A stretch of DNA of 64,000 bases from the NCBI RefSeq assembly GCF_036541335.1, contig NZ_JAZHBO010000002.1, forward strand, positions 1-64,000. Reading direction: 5' to 3'. This document shows positions 49,161-58,942 of this stretch, piece after piece. Position numbers and translations under genes: made by a program. The number at the start of each line of letters is the position of its first letter. The stretch's first letter is position 1. This DNA is from Aquilutibacter rugosus. GTDB taxonomy: Bacteria; Pseudomonadota; Gammaproteobacteria; Xanthomonadales; Xanthomonadaceae. The notes beneath the pieces were generated by a model that did no database searches, was not told the DNA's origin, and saw nothing but the letters and a program-made list of their open reading frames with translations.

Positions 49161-50036
49161 ATGGCTACAGCGGTGACAACAATTCAGCAATGGCTGACGC
49201 AGGCGCGGGACCGGGTCGATTCGGAGGACGCCCGCTACCTGGCGATGCACGTGCTGGACTTGACGCCCACCGGGCTGTTCCTGAATGACGGGCGCGAACT
49301 GACGCCCTCGGAGCTCGATCAGCTGGATGCGCTGTCGGCGCGTCGCATGGCCGGCGAACCCATCGCTTATCTCATCGGCACGCGCGGATTCTGGTCGCTG
49401 GATTTGCAGGTCAATGCAGCCACTCTGATTCCCCGCGCTGACACCGAGACCTTGGTGGCTGCCGCGCTGGAACTGCTGGAGCCATATCAATCGCCGCGGG
49501 TACTGGACCTGGGGACGGGGAGTGGGGCCATTGCTTTGGCCATCGCCAGTGAATGTCCGCAGGCCGCCGTTACTGCGACGGATCGCAGTGTTGAGGCGCT
49601 GGAAATTGCCTTCGCCAATGCAACCGCGCTTGGTTTGCAGAACGTGGAGTTCCGCAACGGCAGTTGGTTCGCCGCTTTGCCCGAACACTCAATCAGTTTC
49701 GATGTAATCGTCAGCAACCCGCCGTATATCCGCAGCGATGATCCGCATCTGGAGCAGGGCGATCTGCGCTTTGAGCCGATTACTGCACTCGCATCGGGTC
49801 CGGACGGGCTCGACGATTTGAGGCAGATCATTGCCGGCGCTACAGCGTATTTGAACGACGGCGGTTGGCTGCTGGTGGAGCATGGTTACGATCAGGGCGA
49901 GGCCGTGCGCACACTGTTCGCGCAGTCAAATTACACGGAAATAGAAACGCGGCGTGATTTCGGCGATAACGATCGCATCACGTTGGGTCAAGCTTCTGGT
50001 CCTACAATAAAGGCATCACCACTACCCACCGAATGA
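49161..50036 (+). CDS. prmC: Release factor glutamine methyltransferase
   Basis: A 291-residue SAM-dependent enzyme methylating the GGQ glutamine of release factors RF1 and RF2. An N-terminal helical domain (about 1-85) is followed by FWSLDLQVNAATLIPRADTE, motif I VLDLGTGSGAIALAIA and the catalytic VSNPPYI motif near 190. The DLRFEPITALASGPDGLDDL stretch is specific for PrmC rather than PrmB. It is unusual in not following prfA. It shares ATGA with the next gene. Confidence 0.92.
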   Translation: MATAVTTIQQWLTQARDRVDSEDARYLAMHVLDLTPTGLFLNDGRELTPSELDQLDALSARRMAGEPIAYLIGTRGFWSLDLQVNAATLIPRADTETLVAAALELLEPYQSPRVLDLGTGSGAIALAIASECPQAAVTATDRSVEALEIAFANATALGLQNVEFRNGSWFAALPEHSISFDVIVSNPPYIRSDDPHLEQGDLRFEPITALASGPDGLDDLRQIIAGATAYLNDGGWLLVEHGYDQGEAVRTLFAQSNYTEIETRRDFGDNDRITLGQASGPTIKASPLPTE

Positions 50037-50983
50037 CCATGCGCGATCTCTATCCCGAAATCACTCCTTACGCTTCCGGGACGCTGGCCGTTGATGATCG
50101 CCACACGCTGTACTGGGAACAGTGCGGCAATCCGCAGGGCAAGCCGGTGGTCATGTTGCACGGTGGACCGGGTGGTGGCTGCACCGACAAGATGCGCCGT
50201 TTCCATGATCCGGCCAAATACAACATCATTCTGTTCGATCAGCGCGGTTCCGGTCGCTCCACGCCGCACGCCGACCTGGTCGATAACACCACTTGGGATC
50301 TGGTCGCGGATATTGAACGCCTTCGTGAATTTCTCGGTGTTGATCGCTGGCAGGTATTCGGCGGCTCCTGGGGCTCGACTCTGGCCTTGGCCTATGCGCA
50401 GACTCACCCGGAGCGCGTTACGGAACTGGTGTTGCGCGGCATCTTCATGCTGCGTCACTGGGAGCTGCAGTGGTTCTATCAGGAAGGCGCCAACCGCCTG
50501 TTCCCCGATGCGTGGGAGCACTACCTCAATGCCATCCCCGAGTCCGAACGTGGCGATCTGATCGCGGCGTATCACCGCCGCCTGACTTCCGATGACGAGG
50601 CCACGCGCCTCGCCGCTGCCAAGGCATGGAGCATCTGGGAAGGCGCAACCAGCTTCCTGCACATTGACGATGATTTTGCCGACGCCCATGGCGATCCGCA
50701 GTTTGCGCTGGCCTTTGCCCGCATCGAGAATCACTACTTTGTCAATAAGGGTTTCTTCGAGGCTGATGATCAGCTGCTGCGCGATGCGCATCGCATTGCC
50801 GATATTCCCGGTGTGATCGTGCATGGCCGCTACGACGTGGTCTGCCCGGTCAACAACGCCTGGGATCTGCATAAAGCGTGGCCAAAGGGCGAGTTGATCA
50901 TTACGCCGGCCAGTGGCCACAGTGCCTTCGAAGCAGAAAACATTGACGCCCTAGTGCGTGCTACCGATCGTTTCGCAGCCTAA
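50033..50983 (+). CDS. pip: Proline iminopeptidase
   Basis: A 316-residue alpha/beta-hydrolase releasing N-terminal proline from peptides (peptidase family S33). Signatures: MLHGGPGGGCTDKMRRFHDP (oxyanion region), FDQRGSGRSTPHA, the nucleophile elbow GGSWGSTLALAYAQ with Ser near 113, WEGATSF, and the acid and His in HGRYDVVCPV and SGHSAFE. Length matches Xanthomonas Pip (313). The ATG at 50033 overlaps prmC. Confidence 0.95.
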   Translation: MTMRDLYPEITPYASGTLAVDDRHTLYWEQCGNPQGKPVVMLHGGPGGGCTDKMRRFHDPAKYNIILFDQRGSGRSTPHADLVDNTTWDLVADIERLREFLGVDRWQVFGGSWGSTLALAYAQTHPERVTELVLRGIFMLRHWELQWFYQEGANRLFPDAWEHYLNAIPESERGDLIAAYHRRLTSDDEATRLAAAKAWSIWEGATSFLHIDDDFADAHGDPQFALAFARIENHYFVNKGFFEADDQLLRDAHRIADIPGVIVHGRYDVVCPVNNAWDLHKAWPKGELIITPASGHSAFEAENIDALVRATDRFAA

Positions 50984-50999
50984 TGAGAGGAATGAGGCC

Positions 51000-51797
51000 A
51001 TGAGTCGACTACTGATTACCGGAGCCTTGCTGCTATTGCCAGTGCTGCCGCTGCACGCCCAGATCAACGAGCCGACTCCCGTGCGCTCGCAGGGCGAACA
51101 GTTGCTGAGCTACCGCGAGGCGCAGGCGATGTCGCTCGACACCTTTCTCAATGCGCATCCTGATATGAAATATCTGCTGCGGGGGCGCAAGGCGTACTTG
51201 GCCGGTGATTTCAAGGAAGCGCACTTGGCACTCGAACGTTCGGCGCGTTATGGCGAGAAGCTGGCGCAGGCCATGCTTGCAGAAATGTACTGGAAGGGCG
51301 AGGGCGTCCCGGTCAACAAAGCGCGTGCCTATGCGATGGCCGATGTGGCCGCCGAGCGCATGAATCAGCCGTTTTTCATCGGCAAGCGCGAACAGTACTG
51401 GGCTGCGATGACGCCGGCCGAACAGCAGCAGGCCATCACCATGGCCGAGGAAATTCTCGGCATGTACTCCGATAAGGCGACCATGCCCAAGATCGCGCAG
51501 GTTCTGCGCAACTCAAAGGGTGAGCGCAATCGCGCTAAGGGTTACGGACGCCTGCTGACGCGCATCATTGCGTTCAATGACGATGGCACCATCGAAGACG
51601 ATATCCGTCCCGATGCATTCCATGCCGAAAAATTCTGGGAGCCGAAGGAGTATCAGAAATTCAAGGACAAGTACGTGGCGGCGGTGCTGCGCTACGGCAA
51701 CGTCACGGTCCGCATGGGTGATCAGGTTCAAACGAGCCGCCAGCGCGGCGATCGCGCCGAGCCGGTCGTCGAACCGTTGGACAAAGACGGCGAGTAA
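51000..51797 (+). CDS. Secreted Sel1-repeat-like protein
   Basis: A 265-residue protein with a signal peptide (MSRLLITGALLLLPVLPLHA). A helical repeat at about 60-115 resembles Sel1 units: DFKEAHLALERSARYGEKLAQ, AMLAEMYWKGEGVPVNKARA. The C-terminal half is charged and shows no recognisable domain. It follows pip by 16 nt and may share its transcript. Function is unknown. Its stop is directly followed by the stop of the convergent Nudix gene. Confidence 0.8.
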   Translation: MSRLLITGALLLLPVLPLHAQINEPTPVRSQGEQLLSYREAQAMSLDTFLNAHPDMKYLLRGRKAYLAGDFKEAHLALERSARYGEKLAQAMLAEMYWKGEGVPVNKARAYAMADVAAERMNQPFFIGKREQYWAAMTPAEQQQAITMAEEILGMYSDKATMPKIAQVLRNSKGERNRAKGYGRLLTRIIAFNDDGTIEDDIRPDAFHAEKFWEPKEYQKFKDKYVAAVLRYGNVTVRMGDQVQTSRQRGDRAEPVVEPLDKDGE

Positions 51798-52382
51798 TCA
51801 GTCGCCGGCTTGGCGTTTGCGTCCGTCCAAATGGTGTTCAATCATCCACAGTCCGCCCCATAGCTTGAGGTCGAGCTCATAGCCTTCCGCTTGGCGTTGC
51901 AACAACCACTTCGGCGCTTCGTCCAGCGGCACTTCGTGCACGATGATGGCCTCGTCCTCGGCCGCAACACCGCCGCCCTGGTGTTTGCGGGTCAGGTTGC
52001 CGGCGCGCACGTAGGCGATGCGTTCGTTGGTCAGTCCCGCCGATGTGGGCCCGATCAGCAGAACCTCCATGCTGTCGGTGACGTAGCCGGTTTCCTCCTC
52101 GAGCTCACGACGCGCCGCGTTCTCAAGCGTGTCCTCACCGGCCTGATCGCCAACCAGACCGGCCGGCATCTCAATGGTGCGTCGACCTAGCGGAATCCGA
52201 TCCTGCTCGACAAACACCACTTTATTGTCACGCGTCACCGCAATGATGATCACTGCCATGCCGCGACCGTGCACACGCTCGACAAACTCCCAAGTCCCTT
52301 GCCGACGCATCCGCAGCCAATCGCCCTCGAGCAAAGTCTCAACCGGCATTTGGGCAATAGGCGATTGCAACGTCGAAGGCAT
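51798..52382 (-). CDS. Nudix hydrolase, ADP-ribose pyrophosphatase type
   Basis: A 194-residue Nudix hydrolase. The box begins GLVGDQAGEDTLENAARREL and continues EEETGYV, with the Glu-rich REL-EE core binding Mg2+. VFVEQDRIPLGRRTIEMPAG before it resembles the ADP-ribose/GDP-sugar hydrolases (NudF or GDPMK type). TSAGLTNERIAYVRA follows, and substrate specificity is not certain. It is encoded next to the FEN nuclease on the same strand. Confidence 0.87.
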   Translation of the reverse strand: MPSTLQSPIAQMPVETLLEGDWLRMRRQGTWEFVERVHGRGMAVIIIAVTRDNKVVFVEQDRIPLGRRTIEMPAGLVGDQAGEDTLENAARRELEEETGYVTDSMEVLLIGPTSAGLTNERIAYVRAGNLTRKHQGGGVAAEDEAIIVHEVPLDEAPKWLLQRQAEGYELDLKLWGGLWMIEHHLDGRKRQAGD

Positions 52383-52415
52383 AACGATTTGTCTCTCGTA
52401 TCGGTTGTCCCGATC

Positions 52416-53309
52416 TTAACAGGCGCTCAGTCGCCGCTTGGTGACAGGTCCCAGTCGCAGCGTCTCGACCAGTGTCTGCAAACGTTCGGGATCGGCCTGG
52501 CCGCGTGCAAACCCGTGCGACACGTCGCCCAGGGGCGCATCGAGCGCAATCACCGTCAGCTGCCGATACAGACGCGCCAGCTCACCATGCTCGCGCAGCT
52601 TGGCGGCCACCGACTTGGCACCGCGCAGGTTGCTCAGGTGCGGCACTTCATCGACGCGCCGCAGCAACTCCTCGAGCGAGCCGAAATGTCCCAGCAACGC
52701 CGCCGCGGTCTTGCCGCCAATGCCCGGCACGCCCGGAATGTTGTCGATGGCATCGCCCGCCAGCGCCAGATAATCCGCGATCTGATGCGCATGCACCCCG
52801 TGCTTATCGATCACCTCGTTGTGCGTCCAGCGCAGACCGCGGGCAAAATCCCACTGCTCATCGGTACCGGCCAGCAGTTGCGACAAATCCTTGTCCGCCG
52901 ACACGATCACGCCCCGGAACCCCTGCGGCCGCAGATGATTCAGCACGGAGCCGATCAGGTCATCGGCCTCGTACCGCAGATCGCCCAGCACCGGCAGGCC
53001 CAAAGCCTCACACAAAGCCCGGCAATAAGCGAACTGGCGCAGCAGATCCTCGGGTGCCGGTGAGCGGTTGGCTTTATACGGGGGGTAAATTTCGTTGCGG
53101 TAACACTGGTCCAGCGACTGGTCGAACGCAATGACAATGTGCTCAGGCCGCGTCTGCTCCAGCAAGTCCAGCAGAAACCGCGCAAATCCCTGCACCGCAT
53201 TGGTCGGCCAACCCTCGGAGTCGGTGAAATGATCCGGCATCGAGTGCCAGGCCCGAAACACGTAGATGCTCGCATCCACCATATAGACAGTTCTTGCAAC
53301 GGCGCTCAT
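52416..53309 (-). CDS. 5'-3' exonuclease / flap endonuclease (ExoIX/Xni-like)
   Basis: A 297-residue FEN-family nuclease like the 5' nuclease domain of DNA polymerase I, encoded alone. The acidic metal residues are visible: YMVDASIYVFRAWHS, IAFDQSLDQCYRNEIYPPYKANR, YEADDLIGSVL and VSADKDLSQLL. The helix-hairpin-helix DNA-binding motif is AIDNIPGVPGIGGKTAAALL near 185. It is probably involved in flap or gap processing in replication and repair. Confidence 0.93.
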   Translation of the reverse strand: MSAVARTVYMVDASIYVFRAWHSMPDHFTDSEGWPTNAVQGFARFLLDLLEQTRPEHIVIAFDQSLDQCYRNEIYPPYKANRSPAPEDLLRQFAYCRALCEALGLPVLGDLRYEADDLIGSVLNHLRPQGFRGVIVSADKDLSQLLAGTDEQWDFARGLRWTHNEVIDKHGVHAHQIADYLALAGDAIDNIPGVPGIGGKTAAALLGHFGSLEELLRRVDEVPHLSNLRGAKSVAAKLREHGELARLYRQLTVIALDAPLGDVSHGFARGQADPERLQTLVETLRLGPVTKRRLSAC

Positions 53310-53312
53310 TAT

Positions 53313-53912
53313 TTAATCCCGGGTGAAATAAATTGAATCCGGGTTAAATTCGGACAGTAGCGAAGTCACATCGGGCCGCTCGCGCTCGGGCACATCCACT
53401 CGAGCGGTGCCAATGTGGACGAATCCTATGATCAGCTCATTCGGCTCCAGACCAAACCAGCGCGCGACTTCGGGGTCGTAGGCCGCCCAGCCGGTCAGCC
53501 AGTTGCCGGCAAAGCCTTCGGCAGCAACCGCCTGCAACAGTTGAAAGGCCACGCAGCCGGCCGTCAGCTCCTGCTCCAGGCGCGGGACCTTGGGGCTCTC
53601 GACAACGCGGGCGACCACCGCCACCACGGTCGGGGCAAACGAAAAGCGGGTCCGATCCTTGTCCAGCACCTTGGGTGCGACGTCCGGTTCCAGCTCCTTA
53701 TGCCGGCGCGCGAGCGCCTCGCCCAGGGCGTCACGGGCGGCCGAGGGGATCTCGATTAACCGGAACGGCACCAGTTTGCCGTGGTCAGGCACCCGAATCG
53801 CTGCCTTGATGCAGCGGAGCAGGGTAGGACGATCCGGGCCCGGTGCCCCCAGTTGGGCAACCGGCGCGGAACGGCGCTCAGACAGATCGGAAAGGCTCAG
53901 GGGCACGCACAT
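53313..53912 (-). CDS. Nitroreductase family protein (YdjA-like)
   Basis: A 199-residue FMN-dependent nitroreductase of the short YdjA type. SERRSAPVAQLGAPGPD near the N terminus, AIRVPDHGKLVPFRLIEI, a middle helical region and NWLTGWAAYDPEVARWFGL plus FVHIGTA near the end are family features. ATG 53912 with AAGGA 4 nt upstream is chosen over longer in-frame starts. It lies 3 nt from the exonuclease gene and is divergent from the next small gene. Confidence 0.9.
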   Translation of the reverse strand: MCVPLSLSDLSERRSAPVAQLGAPGPDRPTLLRCIKAAIRVPDHGKLVPFRLIEIPSAARDALGEALARRHKELEPDVAPKVLDKDRTRFSFAPTVVAVVARVVESPKVPRLEQELTAGCVAFQLLQAVAAEGFAGNWLTGWAAYDPEVARWFGLEPNELIIGFVHIGTARVDVPERERPDVTSLLSEFNPDSIYFTRD

Positions 53913-53956
53913 ATCCTTAATTGGGGTCGAAACCGCGATCTGGTATTCTACCTTCC

Positions 53957-54430
53957 ATGCCGAAGCGCCCACTGACCGTCACTGTGATCGGGTTCATTAT
54001 CCTGATCCAAGCTGCCATGAACTTCCTGAGCCTGACTGCCATCCGCAAGGATCCGGCCTTACTGGCTCAGGCCATTCCGACCGCTACAGGTGCCGATATC
54101 TCGCGAGCCATCCCAATTGCGATGTTCGCCTGCGTGGTGATGTTCCTGATTGGCTTGAGCCTGCTGCGGGGTCTCAACTGGGCCCGCATCGCCGTCGTCG
54201 CGCTGGCGCTACTGGTGACGCTGATGGCTCTGATGTCCGGGAACACCGCAATGCTGCTCGGTGCCGGGCTTCATGCCATGATGGCATTCCTGTTGTATCG
54301 CCCCGCCGCCAACGCCTTCTTCGAGGCCAAACGCCGCGGTGGCAGCAATCCGCCTCCGCCACCATCCGATGGCCCGAATGGCGGCACCGGCTCGGGTGAG
54401 GGTAGCGGCAACGGCCGGATCGTCGTCTGA
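53957..54430 (+). CDS. Small uncharacterised membrane protein
   Basis: A 157-residue protein with four predicted membrane helices (about 7-27, 48-68, 74-91 and 92-112) and a hydrophilic tail with a run of prolines and a Gly/Ser-rich end. There is no recognised domain. The second half loosely resembles small tetraspan inner-membrane proteins. It is 44 nt from the divergent nitroreductase and is the last gene before the S10 promoter. Confidence 0.65.
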   Translation: MPKRPLTVTVIGFIILIQAAMNFLSLTAIRKDPALLAQAIPTATGADISRAIPIAMFACVVMFLIGLSLLRGLNWARIAVVALALLVTLMALMSGNTAMLLGAGLHAMMAFLLYRPAANAFFEAKRRGGSNPPPPPSDGPNGGTGSGEGSGNGRIVV

Positions 54431-54501
54431 CCGTAGGACGCCGCCGCAGCTGGTTAAATAATCACCAATCGCCTAAGTTGCTGATTTTTTTACGATTCAA
54501 C

Positions 54502-54531
54502 TTGCAACACGGCCGAAATTCGGGTTAGAAT
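54502..54531 (+). promoter_or_regulatory. Promoter of the S10 ribosomal operon
   Basis: TTGCAA (54502-54507), an 18 nt spacer and TAGAAT (54526-54531). Transcription would start near 54539, giving a leader of about 290 nt before rpsJ. It lies in the 401 nt non-coding stretch 54431-54831. Confidence 0.65.
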
Positions 54532-54643
54532 AGCGGCTCACTTCCCCTTGGGTAGTGGTATAAAACTGCGAAATGAGGCATAGGATTTGCTTCGTATTCG
54601 CCGGACACGGATGCGTCGCATGGCTTTGCCGGTTTGCAAAAAT

Positions 54644-54666
54644 CCCTTGTTTTAAAGGGTTTTTTT
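54644..54666 (+). terminator. Leader hairpin 1 of the S10 operon (possible attenuator)
   Basis: CCCTT (54644-54648) pairs with AAGGG (54655-54659), followed by seven T (54660-54666). It lies about 105 nt after the predicted start of transcription and has a short stem. A conditional terminator here would fit autogenous control of ribosomal operons. Confidence 0.55.
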
Positions 54667-54708
54667 GTCAACAGGCACGGACTGCGTCACTCAAAACATC
54701 CATGTCGG

Positions 54709-54736
54709 GCGGACCGCTTTCACGGCCCGCTTTTTT
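54709..54736 (+). terminator. Leader hairpin 2 of the S10 operon (possible attenuator)
   Basis: GCGG-A-CCG pairs with CGG-C-CCGC (54709-54730) with one internal mismatch, followed by T6 and, after GC, T5. A second terminator-like structure about 170 nt into the leader, near where E. coli has its L4-dependent S10 attenuator. Confidence 0.55.
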
Positions 54737-54831
54737 GCTTTTTGAACTCTGCTTTTTGATCTAAGAAATGGGGTCGTGCACCATGTGCTGCCCGGCCCGT
54801 CGCTCTTTTTTTATTAAAGGAACCCCCCGTT

Positions 54832-55143
54832 ATGGCGGACCAAAAGATTCGCATCCGGCTTAAGGCCTTCGATCATCGTCTGATCGACCGCTCGGCCAGC
54901 GAGATCGTTGAGACGGCAAAGCGCACCGGCGCCCAGGTTAAGGGCCCGATCCCGCTGCCGACCAAGATCGAACGCTACACCATCCTCGTCTCGCCGCACG
55001 TCGACAAAGACGCGCGTGACCAGTACGAGACCCGCACGCACAAGCGCGTGCTCGATATCGTCGACCCCAACGACAAGACCGTGGACGCGCTGATGAAGCT
55101 CGAACTGGCCGCTGGCGTTGACGTCCAGATCAAGCTGAGCTGA
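54832..55143 (+). CDS. rpsJ: 30S ribosomal protein S10
   Basis: 103 residues, the standard length. [22 protein letters not shown] and [15 protein letters not shown] are invariant S10 segments. It binds the 30S head and, as NusE, takes part in antitermination. First gene of the operon, with AAAGGA upstream after a long leader. In many relatives tufA lies directly upstream; here it does not. Confidence 0.98.
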   Translation: MADQKIRIRLKAFDHRLIDRSASEIVETAKRTGAQVKGPIPLPTKIERYTILVSPHVDKDARDQYETRTHKRVLDIVDPNDKTVDALMKLELAAGVDVQIKLS

Positions 55144-55153
55144 GGCATAAACA

Positions 55154-55807
55154 ATGACTGCGAAGAAATATTCGTTGGGCATCGTTGGCCGTAAGGCCGG
55201 CATGAGCCGCTTCTTCACTGAAGACGGCAAGTCGGTTCCGGTGACCCTGATTGAGGCAACCCCGAACCGCGTAACCCAAATCAAAACTCAAGACACCGAT
55301 GGCTACTCCGCAGTTCAAGTGACTGTTGGCGTGCGTCGCGCTGCGCTGATCAACAAGCCAGAGGCCGGTCACCTGGCCAAGGCCAAGGTCGAAGCCGGTC
55401 GCGGTCTGTGGGAACTCCGTGTCGAAGACGACAAGATCGCTGACTTCGAAGTCGGCGGCGAAATCAAGGCAGACATCTTTGAAGTCGGCCAGATTGTTGA
55501 CGTCCAGGGCGTGACCAAGGGTAAGGGCTTCCAGGGCACCATCAAGCGCTGGAACTTCACCATGGGTGATGCCACCCACGGTAACTCGCTGTCGCACCGC
55601 GCACCGGGTTCGATCGGTCAGCGTCAAACGCCGGGCCGCGTGTTCCCGGGCAAGAAAATGTCCGGTCACATGGGTCACGAAATCCAAACCACCCAAGGTC
55701 TCGAAATCGTCCAGATCGATGCCGAACGCGGTTTGATCGCTATCAAGGGTGCCATTCCCGGCGCTCCGGGTGGTGACGTGATCATCCGTCCTTCGAGCAA
55801 GGGTTGA
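55154..55807 (+). CDS. rplC: 50S ribosomal protein L3
   Basis: 217 residues. [17 protein letters not shown] at the start and [11 protein letters not shown] near the end are typical. The [22 protein letters not shown] loop reaches the peptidyl transferase centre and contains the Gln that PrmB methylates. It is an early assembly protein of the 50S subunit. Confidence 0.98.
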   Translation: MTAKKYSLGIVGRKAGMSRFFTEDGKSVPVTLIEATPNRVTQIKTQDTDGYSAVQVTVGVRRAALINKPEAGHLAKAKVEAGRGLWELRVEDDKIADFEVGGEIKADIFEVGQIVDVQGVTKGKGFQGTIKRWNFTMGDATHGNSLSHRAPGSIGQRQTPGRVFPGKKMSGHMGHEIQTTQGLEIVQIDAERGLIAIKGAIPGAPGGDVIIRPSSKG

Positions 55808-55822
55808 GGGAGCTAGGAAATC

Positions 55823-56428
55823 ATGGAACTGAACGTTTTTAACAGCAGCAACAAGGTCTCGGTGTCCGAAGAAACTTTCGGCCGTGACTTCAGCCAGGAT
55901 CTGGTGCACCAAGTTGTCGTCGCTTACCGCAATGCGGGCCGCGCCGGCACCAAGGCACAAAAGACCCGCTCGGAAGTTGCCGGTACCACCAAGAAGTCCA
56001 AGAAGCAAAAGGGCGGCGGCGCACGTCATGGCGCGCTGACGGCTCCGATCTTCGTCGGCGGTGGTGTGACTTTTGCAGCCAAGCCGCGTAGCTTCGCGCA
56101 AAAGGTCAACCGCAAGATGTACCGTGCGGCCATGCAGTCGATCCTGTCGGAACTGAACCGTCAAGGCCGCCTGACCGTGGTTGAAACCTTTGACTTGGAT
56201 GCGCCGAAGACCTCGGGTCTGGTCGCCAAGCTCAAGGACTTCAACGTCGGTAAGCGCCCGCTGATCGTCACCGAAGACGCAACCGAAAACCTGTACCTGT
56301 CGGCCCGTAACTTGCCGTACGTCGAAGTTCGTGACGTGCAAGGCCTGGATCCGGTGTCGCTGGTCGGTGCCGATACCGTCGTCATTACGGTTGACGCCGT
56401 CAAGAAGATTGAGGAGTGGCTGGCATGA
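55823..56428 (+). CDS. rplD: 50S ribosomal protein L4
   Basis: 201 residues. The extended loop [17 protein letters not shown] (about 55-72) lines the exit tunnel. In E. coli L4 also represses its own S10 operon through the leader, so the leader hairpins here could be its target. Its stop overlaps the rplW start. Confidence 0.98.
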   Translation: MELNVFNSSNKVSVSEETFGRDFSQDLVHQVVVAYRNAGRAGTKAQKTRSEVAGTTKKSKKQKGGGARHGALTAPIFVGGGVTFAAKPRSFAQKVNRKMYRAAMQSILSELNRQGRLTVVETFDLDAPKTSGLVAKLKDFNVGKRPLIVTEDATENLYLSARNLPYVEVRDVQGLDPVSLVGADTVVITVDAVKKIEEWLA

Positions 56429-56721
56429 ACGACGCCAAGCTTTACAACGTAATCCGCGCACCGCGCGTGTCCGAAAAGACCGCCCGCCTGCAGGAAGTCT
56501 CGAACCAGTACTGCTTCGAAGTGGCGAAGGACGCTACCAAGGCCGATATCAAAATCGCCGTGGAAAAGCTGTTCAACGTCAAAGTGGCAGCCGTCAACGT
56601 CGCAAACGTCAAGGGCAAGGCCCGTACGTTCCGCTTCCGCGAAGGCAGCCGCAAGGACTGGCGCAAAGCATACGTCACGCTGGCTGAAGGCCAGTCGATT
56701 GACGTCACTGCTGTGGCTTAA
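56425..56721 (+). CDS. rplW: 50S ribosomal protein L23
   Basis: 98 residues, located at the tunnel exit where trigger factor and SRP dock. [13 protein letters not shown] and the [20 protein letters not shown] block are typical. The ATG at 56425 overlaps the rplD stop as ATGA. An in-frame ATG three codons earlier lies inside rplD and is less likely. Confidence 0.97.
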   Translation: MNDAKLYNVIRAPRVSEKTARLQEVSNQYCFEVAKDATKADIKIAVEKLFNVKVAAVNVANVKGKARTFRFREGSRKDWRKAYVTLAEGQSIDVTAVA

Positions 56722-56736
56722 GGATAGGAAACGACT

Positions 56737-57564
56737 ATGCCTTTGATGACCTTTAAACCCACCTCGCCGGGCCGCCGTAGCGCCGTCCGCGTGGTGACGC
56801 CTGACCTGCACAAGGGTGCGCCGTACGCGCCGCTCCTTGAAAAGCAGGGCAAGACCGGCGGCCGTAACAACTATGGCCGCATCACTACCCGTCACATCGG
56901 TGGTGGCAGCAAGCAACACTACCGCGTCATTGATTTCAAGCGCAACAAGATTGGCATCCCCGCCAAGGTTGAGCGTATTGAATACGATCCGAACCGCACT
57001 GCGCACATCGCGCTGCTGCTGTACGTCGATGGCGAACGCCGCTACATCATCGCTCCCAAGGGCCTGAAGGCCGGCGACCAGGTGCTCGCAGGCCGTGATG
57101 CTCCGATCCGTGCAGGTAACACCCTGCCGCTGGCCAACATCCCGGTCGGCACCACGGTGCATTGCGTTGAAATGAAGCCCGGTAAGGGTGCCCAGATGGC
57201 CCGCGCCGCCGGCGCCGGTGTCTACTTGGTTGCCCGCGAACACGGCTATGCCACTCTGCGTCTCCGCTCCGGCGAAATGCGCAAGGTGCCGGTCGAGTGC
57301 GTCGCTACCGTCGGTGAAGTCGGCAACGTCGAACACAGCCTTGAAAAGCTGGGTAAGGCCGGTGCCAAGCGCTGGCGCGGTATCAAGCCGACCGTTCGCG
57401 GTGCAGCTATGAACCCGGTCGACCACCCGCACGGCGGTGGTGAGGCCAAGGCCGGCCAGGGCAATCCGCACCCGGTCACGCCTTGGGGTGTCCCAACCAA
57501 GGGTTACAAGACCCGTAAGAACAAGCGCACGCAGAAATTCATCGTGCGCGATCGCAGGAGCTAA
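56737..57564 (+). CDS. rplB: 50S ribosomal protein L2
   Basis: 275 residues. [22 protein letters not shown], the [13 protein letters not shown] segment and the C-terminal [17 protein letters not shown] with the conserved His near the peptidyl transferase centre identify L2, which is needed for subunit association. Confidence 0.99.
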   Translation: MPLMTFKPTSPGRRSAVRVVTPDLHKGAPYAPLLEKQGKTGGRNNYGRITTRHIGGGSKQHYRVIDFKRNKIGIPAKVERIEYDPNRTAHIALLLYVDGERRYIIAPKGLKAGDQVLAGRDAPIRAGNTLPLANIPVGTTVHCVEMKPGKGAQMARAAGAGVYLVAREHGYATLRLRSGEMRKVPVECVATVGEVGNVEHSLEKLGKAGAKRWRGIKPTVRGAAMNPVDHPHGGGEAKAGQGNPHPVTPWGVPTKGYKTRKNKRTQKFIVRDRRS

Positions 57565-57570
57565 TCGGCC

Positions 57571-57837
57571 ATGGCACGTTCACTGAAAAAAGGCCCGTTC
57601 GTTGACCACCACTTGCTTACCAAGGTGGAAAACGCCGGCAACACCAAGCGCCCGATTAAAACCTGGTCGCGTCGTTCCACCATCCTGCCGGAAATGATCG
57701 GTTACACGATCGCCGTGCACAACGGTAAGAACCACGTCCCGGTGCTCGTTAACGAGCAGATGGTCGGCCACAAGCTCGGCGAATTCGCACTGACCCGTAC
57801 CTACAAGGGTCACGGTGCGGATAAGAAGAGCAAGTAA
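57571..57837 (+). CDS. rpsS: 30S ribosomal protein S19
   Basis: 88 residues. [17 protein letters not shown] and [22 protein letters not shown] are invariant. It forms a complex with S13 in the 30S head. Confidence 0.98.
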   Translation: MARSLKKGPFVDHHLLTKVENAGNTKRPIKTWSRRSTILPEMIGYTIAVHNGKNHVPVLVNEQMVGHKLGEFALTRTYKGHGADKKSK

Positions 57838-57843
57838 GGAGAT

Positions 57844-58185
57844 ATGACCATGGAAGCTAAAGCAATTCTGCGCTCCGCGCGTATCTCTCCCCAAAAGGCC
57901 CGTCTGGTTGCTGACCAAGTACGTGGCATGGCCGCTGGCCGTGCTGTTGACTTGCTCAAGTTCTCGGACAAGAAAGCCGCTCACCTGATCAAGAAGGTGG
58001 TTGAGTCCGCCATCGCCAACGCCGAAAACAATGTCGGCGCTGACGTGGACGCTCTCAAAGTCCAGACGATCATGGTTGACGAAGGTCCTACGCTGAAGCG
58101 CTTCATGGCGCGTGCGAAGGGCCGTGGCACCCGCATCCTCAAGCGCACCAGCCACATCACTGTGGTTGTGGGCGAAGGCAAGTAA
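57844..58185 (+). CDS. rplV: 50S ribosomal protein L22
   Basis: 113 residues. [20 protein letters not shown] at the start and the hairpin loop [19 protein letters not shown], which narrows the exit tunnel, are typical. The start may be ATG 57844 or the ATG two codons later (MEAKAIL). Confidence 0.97.
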   Translation: MTMEAKAILRSARISPQKARLVADQVRGMAAGRAVDLLKFSDKKAAHLIKKVVESAIANAENNVGADVDALKVQTIMVDEGPTLKRFMARAKGRGTRILKRTSHITVVVGEGK

Positions 58186-58198
58186 GGCAGGAACTCTT

Positions 58199-58936
58199 AT
58201 GGGTCATAAAGTACATCCCACCGGCATCCGCCTGGGCATTTCGAAAGACTGGAATTCCAAGTGGTACGCCAACAAGAAGCAATACGCCGAGTTCCTCGCA
58301 GCCGATCTTAAGGTGCGCGAAGTCCTCCGCAAGAAGCTGGCTCAGGCCGGCGTCTCCAAGATCCTGATCGAACGTCCGGCTAACAACGCCCGCGTCACGA
58401 TTTTCACGGCCCGTCCGGGCGTGGTGATCGGTAAGCGTGGTGAGGACATCGAAAAGCTGCGTAAGGAAGTCTCCGAAGTGATGGGCGTTCCTGCCCACAT
58501 CAACGTGACCGAAGTGCGCAAGCCGGATCTGGACGCCCAACTGGTTGCCGAGTCGATTGCTCAGCAGCTCGAACGCCGCATCATGTTCCGTCGCGCCATG
58601 AAGCGCGCTGTCGGTAACGCCATGCGTCTGGGCGCTCTGGGCATCAAGGTGAACGTGGCCGGCCGTCTCAACGGCGCCGAAATTGCCCGTTCCGAATGGT
58701 ACCGCGAAGGTCGCGTGCCGCTGCATACGCTGCGTGCCGACATCGATTACGGTACCGCCGAAGCCTTGACGACTTACGGCATCATCGGCATTAAGGTCTG
58801 GATCTACAAGGGCGAAGTGTTTGACTTCTCCCAAGTTGGCCAGGAAAAGCAAGACGACGCGCCGCAAGGCCGTGGTGACCGTGGCGACCGTCAGGATCGT
58901 CCGGGCCGTGGTCGTCCGGCACGTGAAGCGAGGTAA
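58199..58936 (+). CDS. rpsC: 30S ribosomal protein S3
   Basis: 245 residues with the KH domain ([15 protein letters not shown]) and the S3 C-terminal domain ([23 protein letters not shown]). The ATG at 58199 gives the standard [15 protein letters not shown] terminus. The tail after about 215 is rich in Arg, Gly and Asp ([17 protein letters not shown]), longer than in E. coli (233) but common in this group. Confidence 0.97.
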   Translation: MGHKVHPTGIRLGISKDWNSKWYANKKQYAEFLAADLKVREVLRKKLAQAGVSKILIERPANNARVTIFTARPGVVIGKRGEDIEKLRKEVSEVMGVPAHINVTEVRKPDLDAQLVAESIAQQLERRIMFRRAMKRAVGNAMRLGALGIKVNVAGRLNGAEIARSEWYREGRVPLHTLRADIDYGTAEALTTYGIIGIKVWIYKGEVFDFSQVGQEKQDDAPQGRGDRGDRQDRPGRGRPAREAR

Positions 58937-58942
58937 TCCGCC

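Noticed and set aside
54573..54764. A 63-codon frame in the S10 leader
   Set aside because: It runs through both terminator hairpins and reads as unlikely protein (CHRxCFVF-type, Phe-rich end). A leader peptide is possible but nothing supports it.
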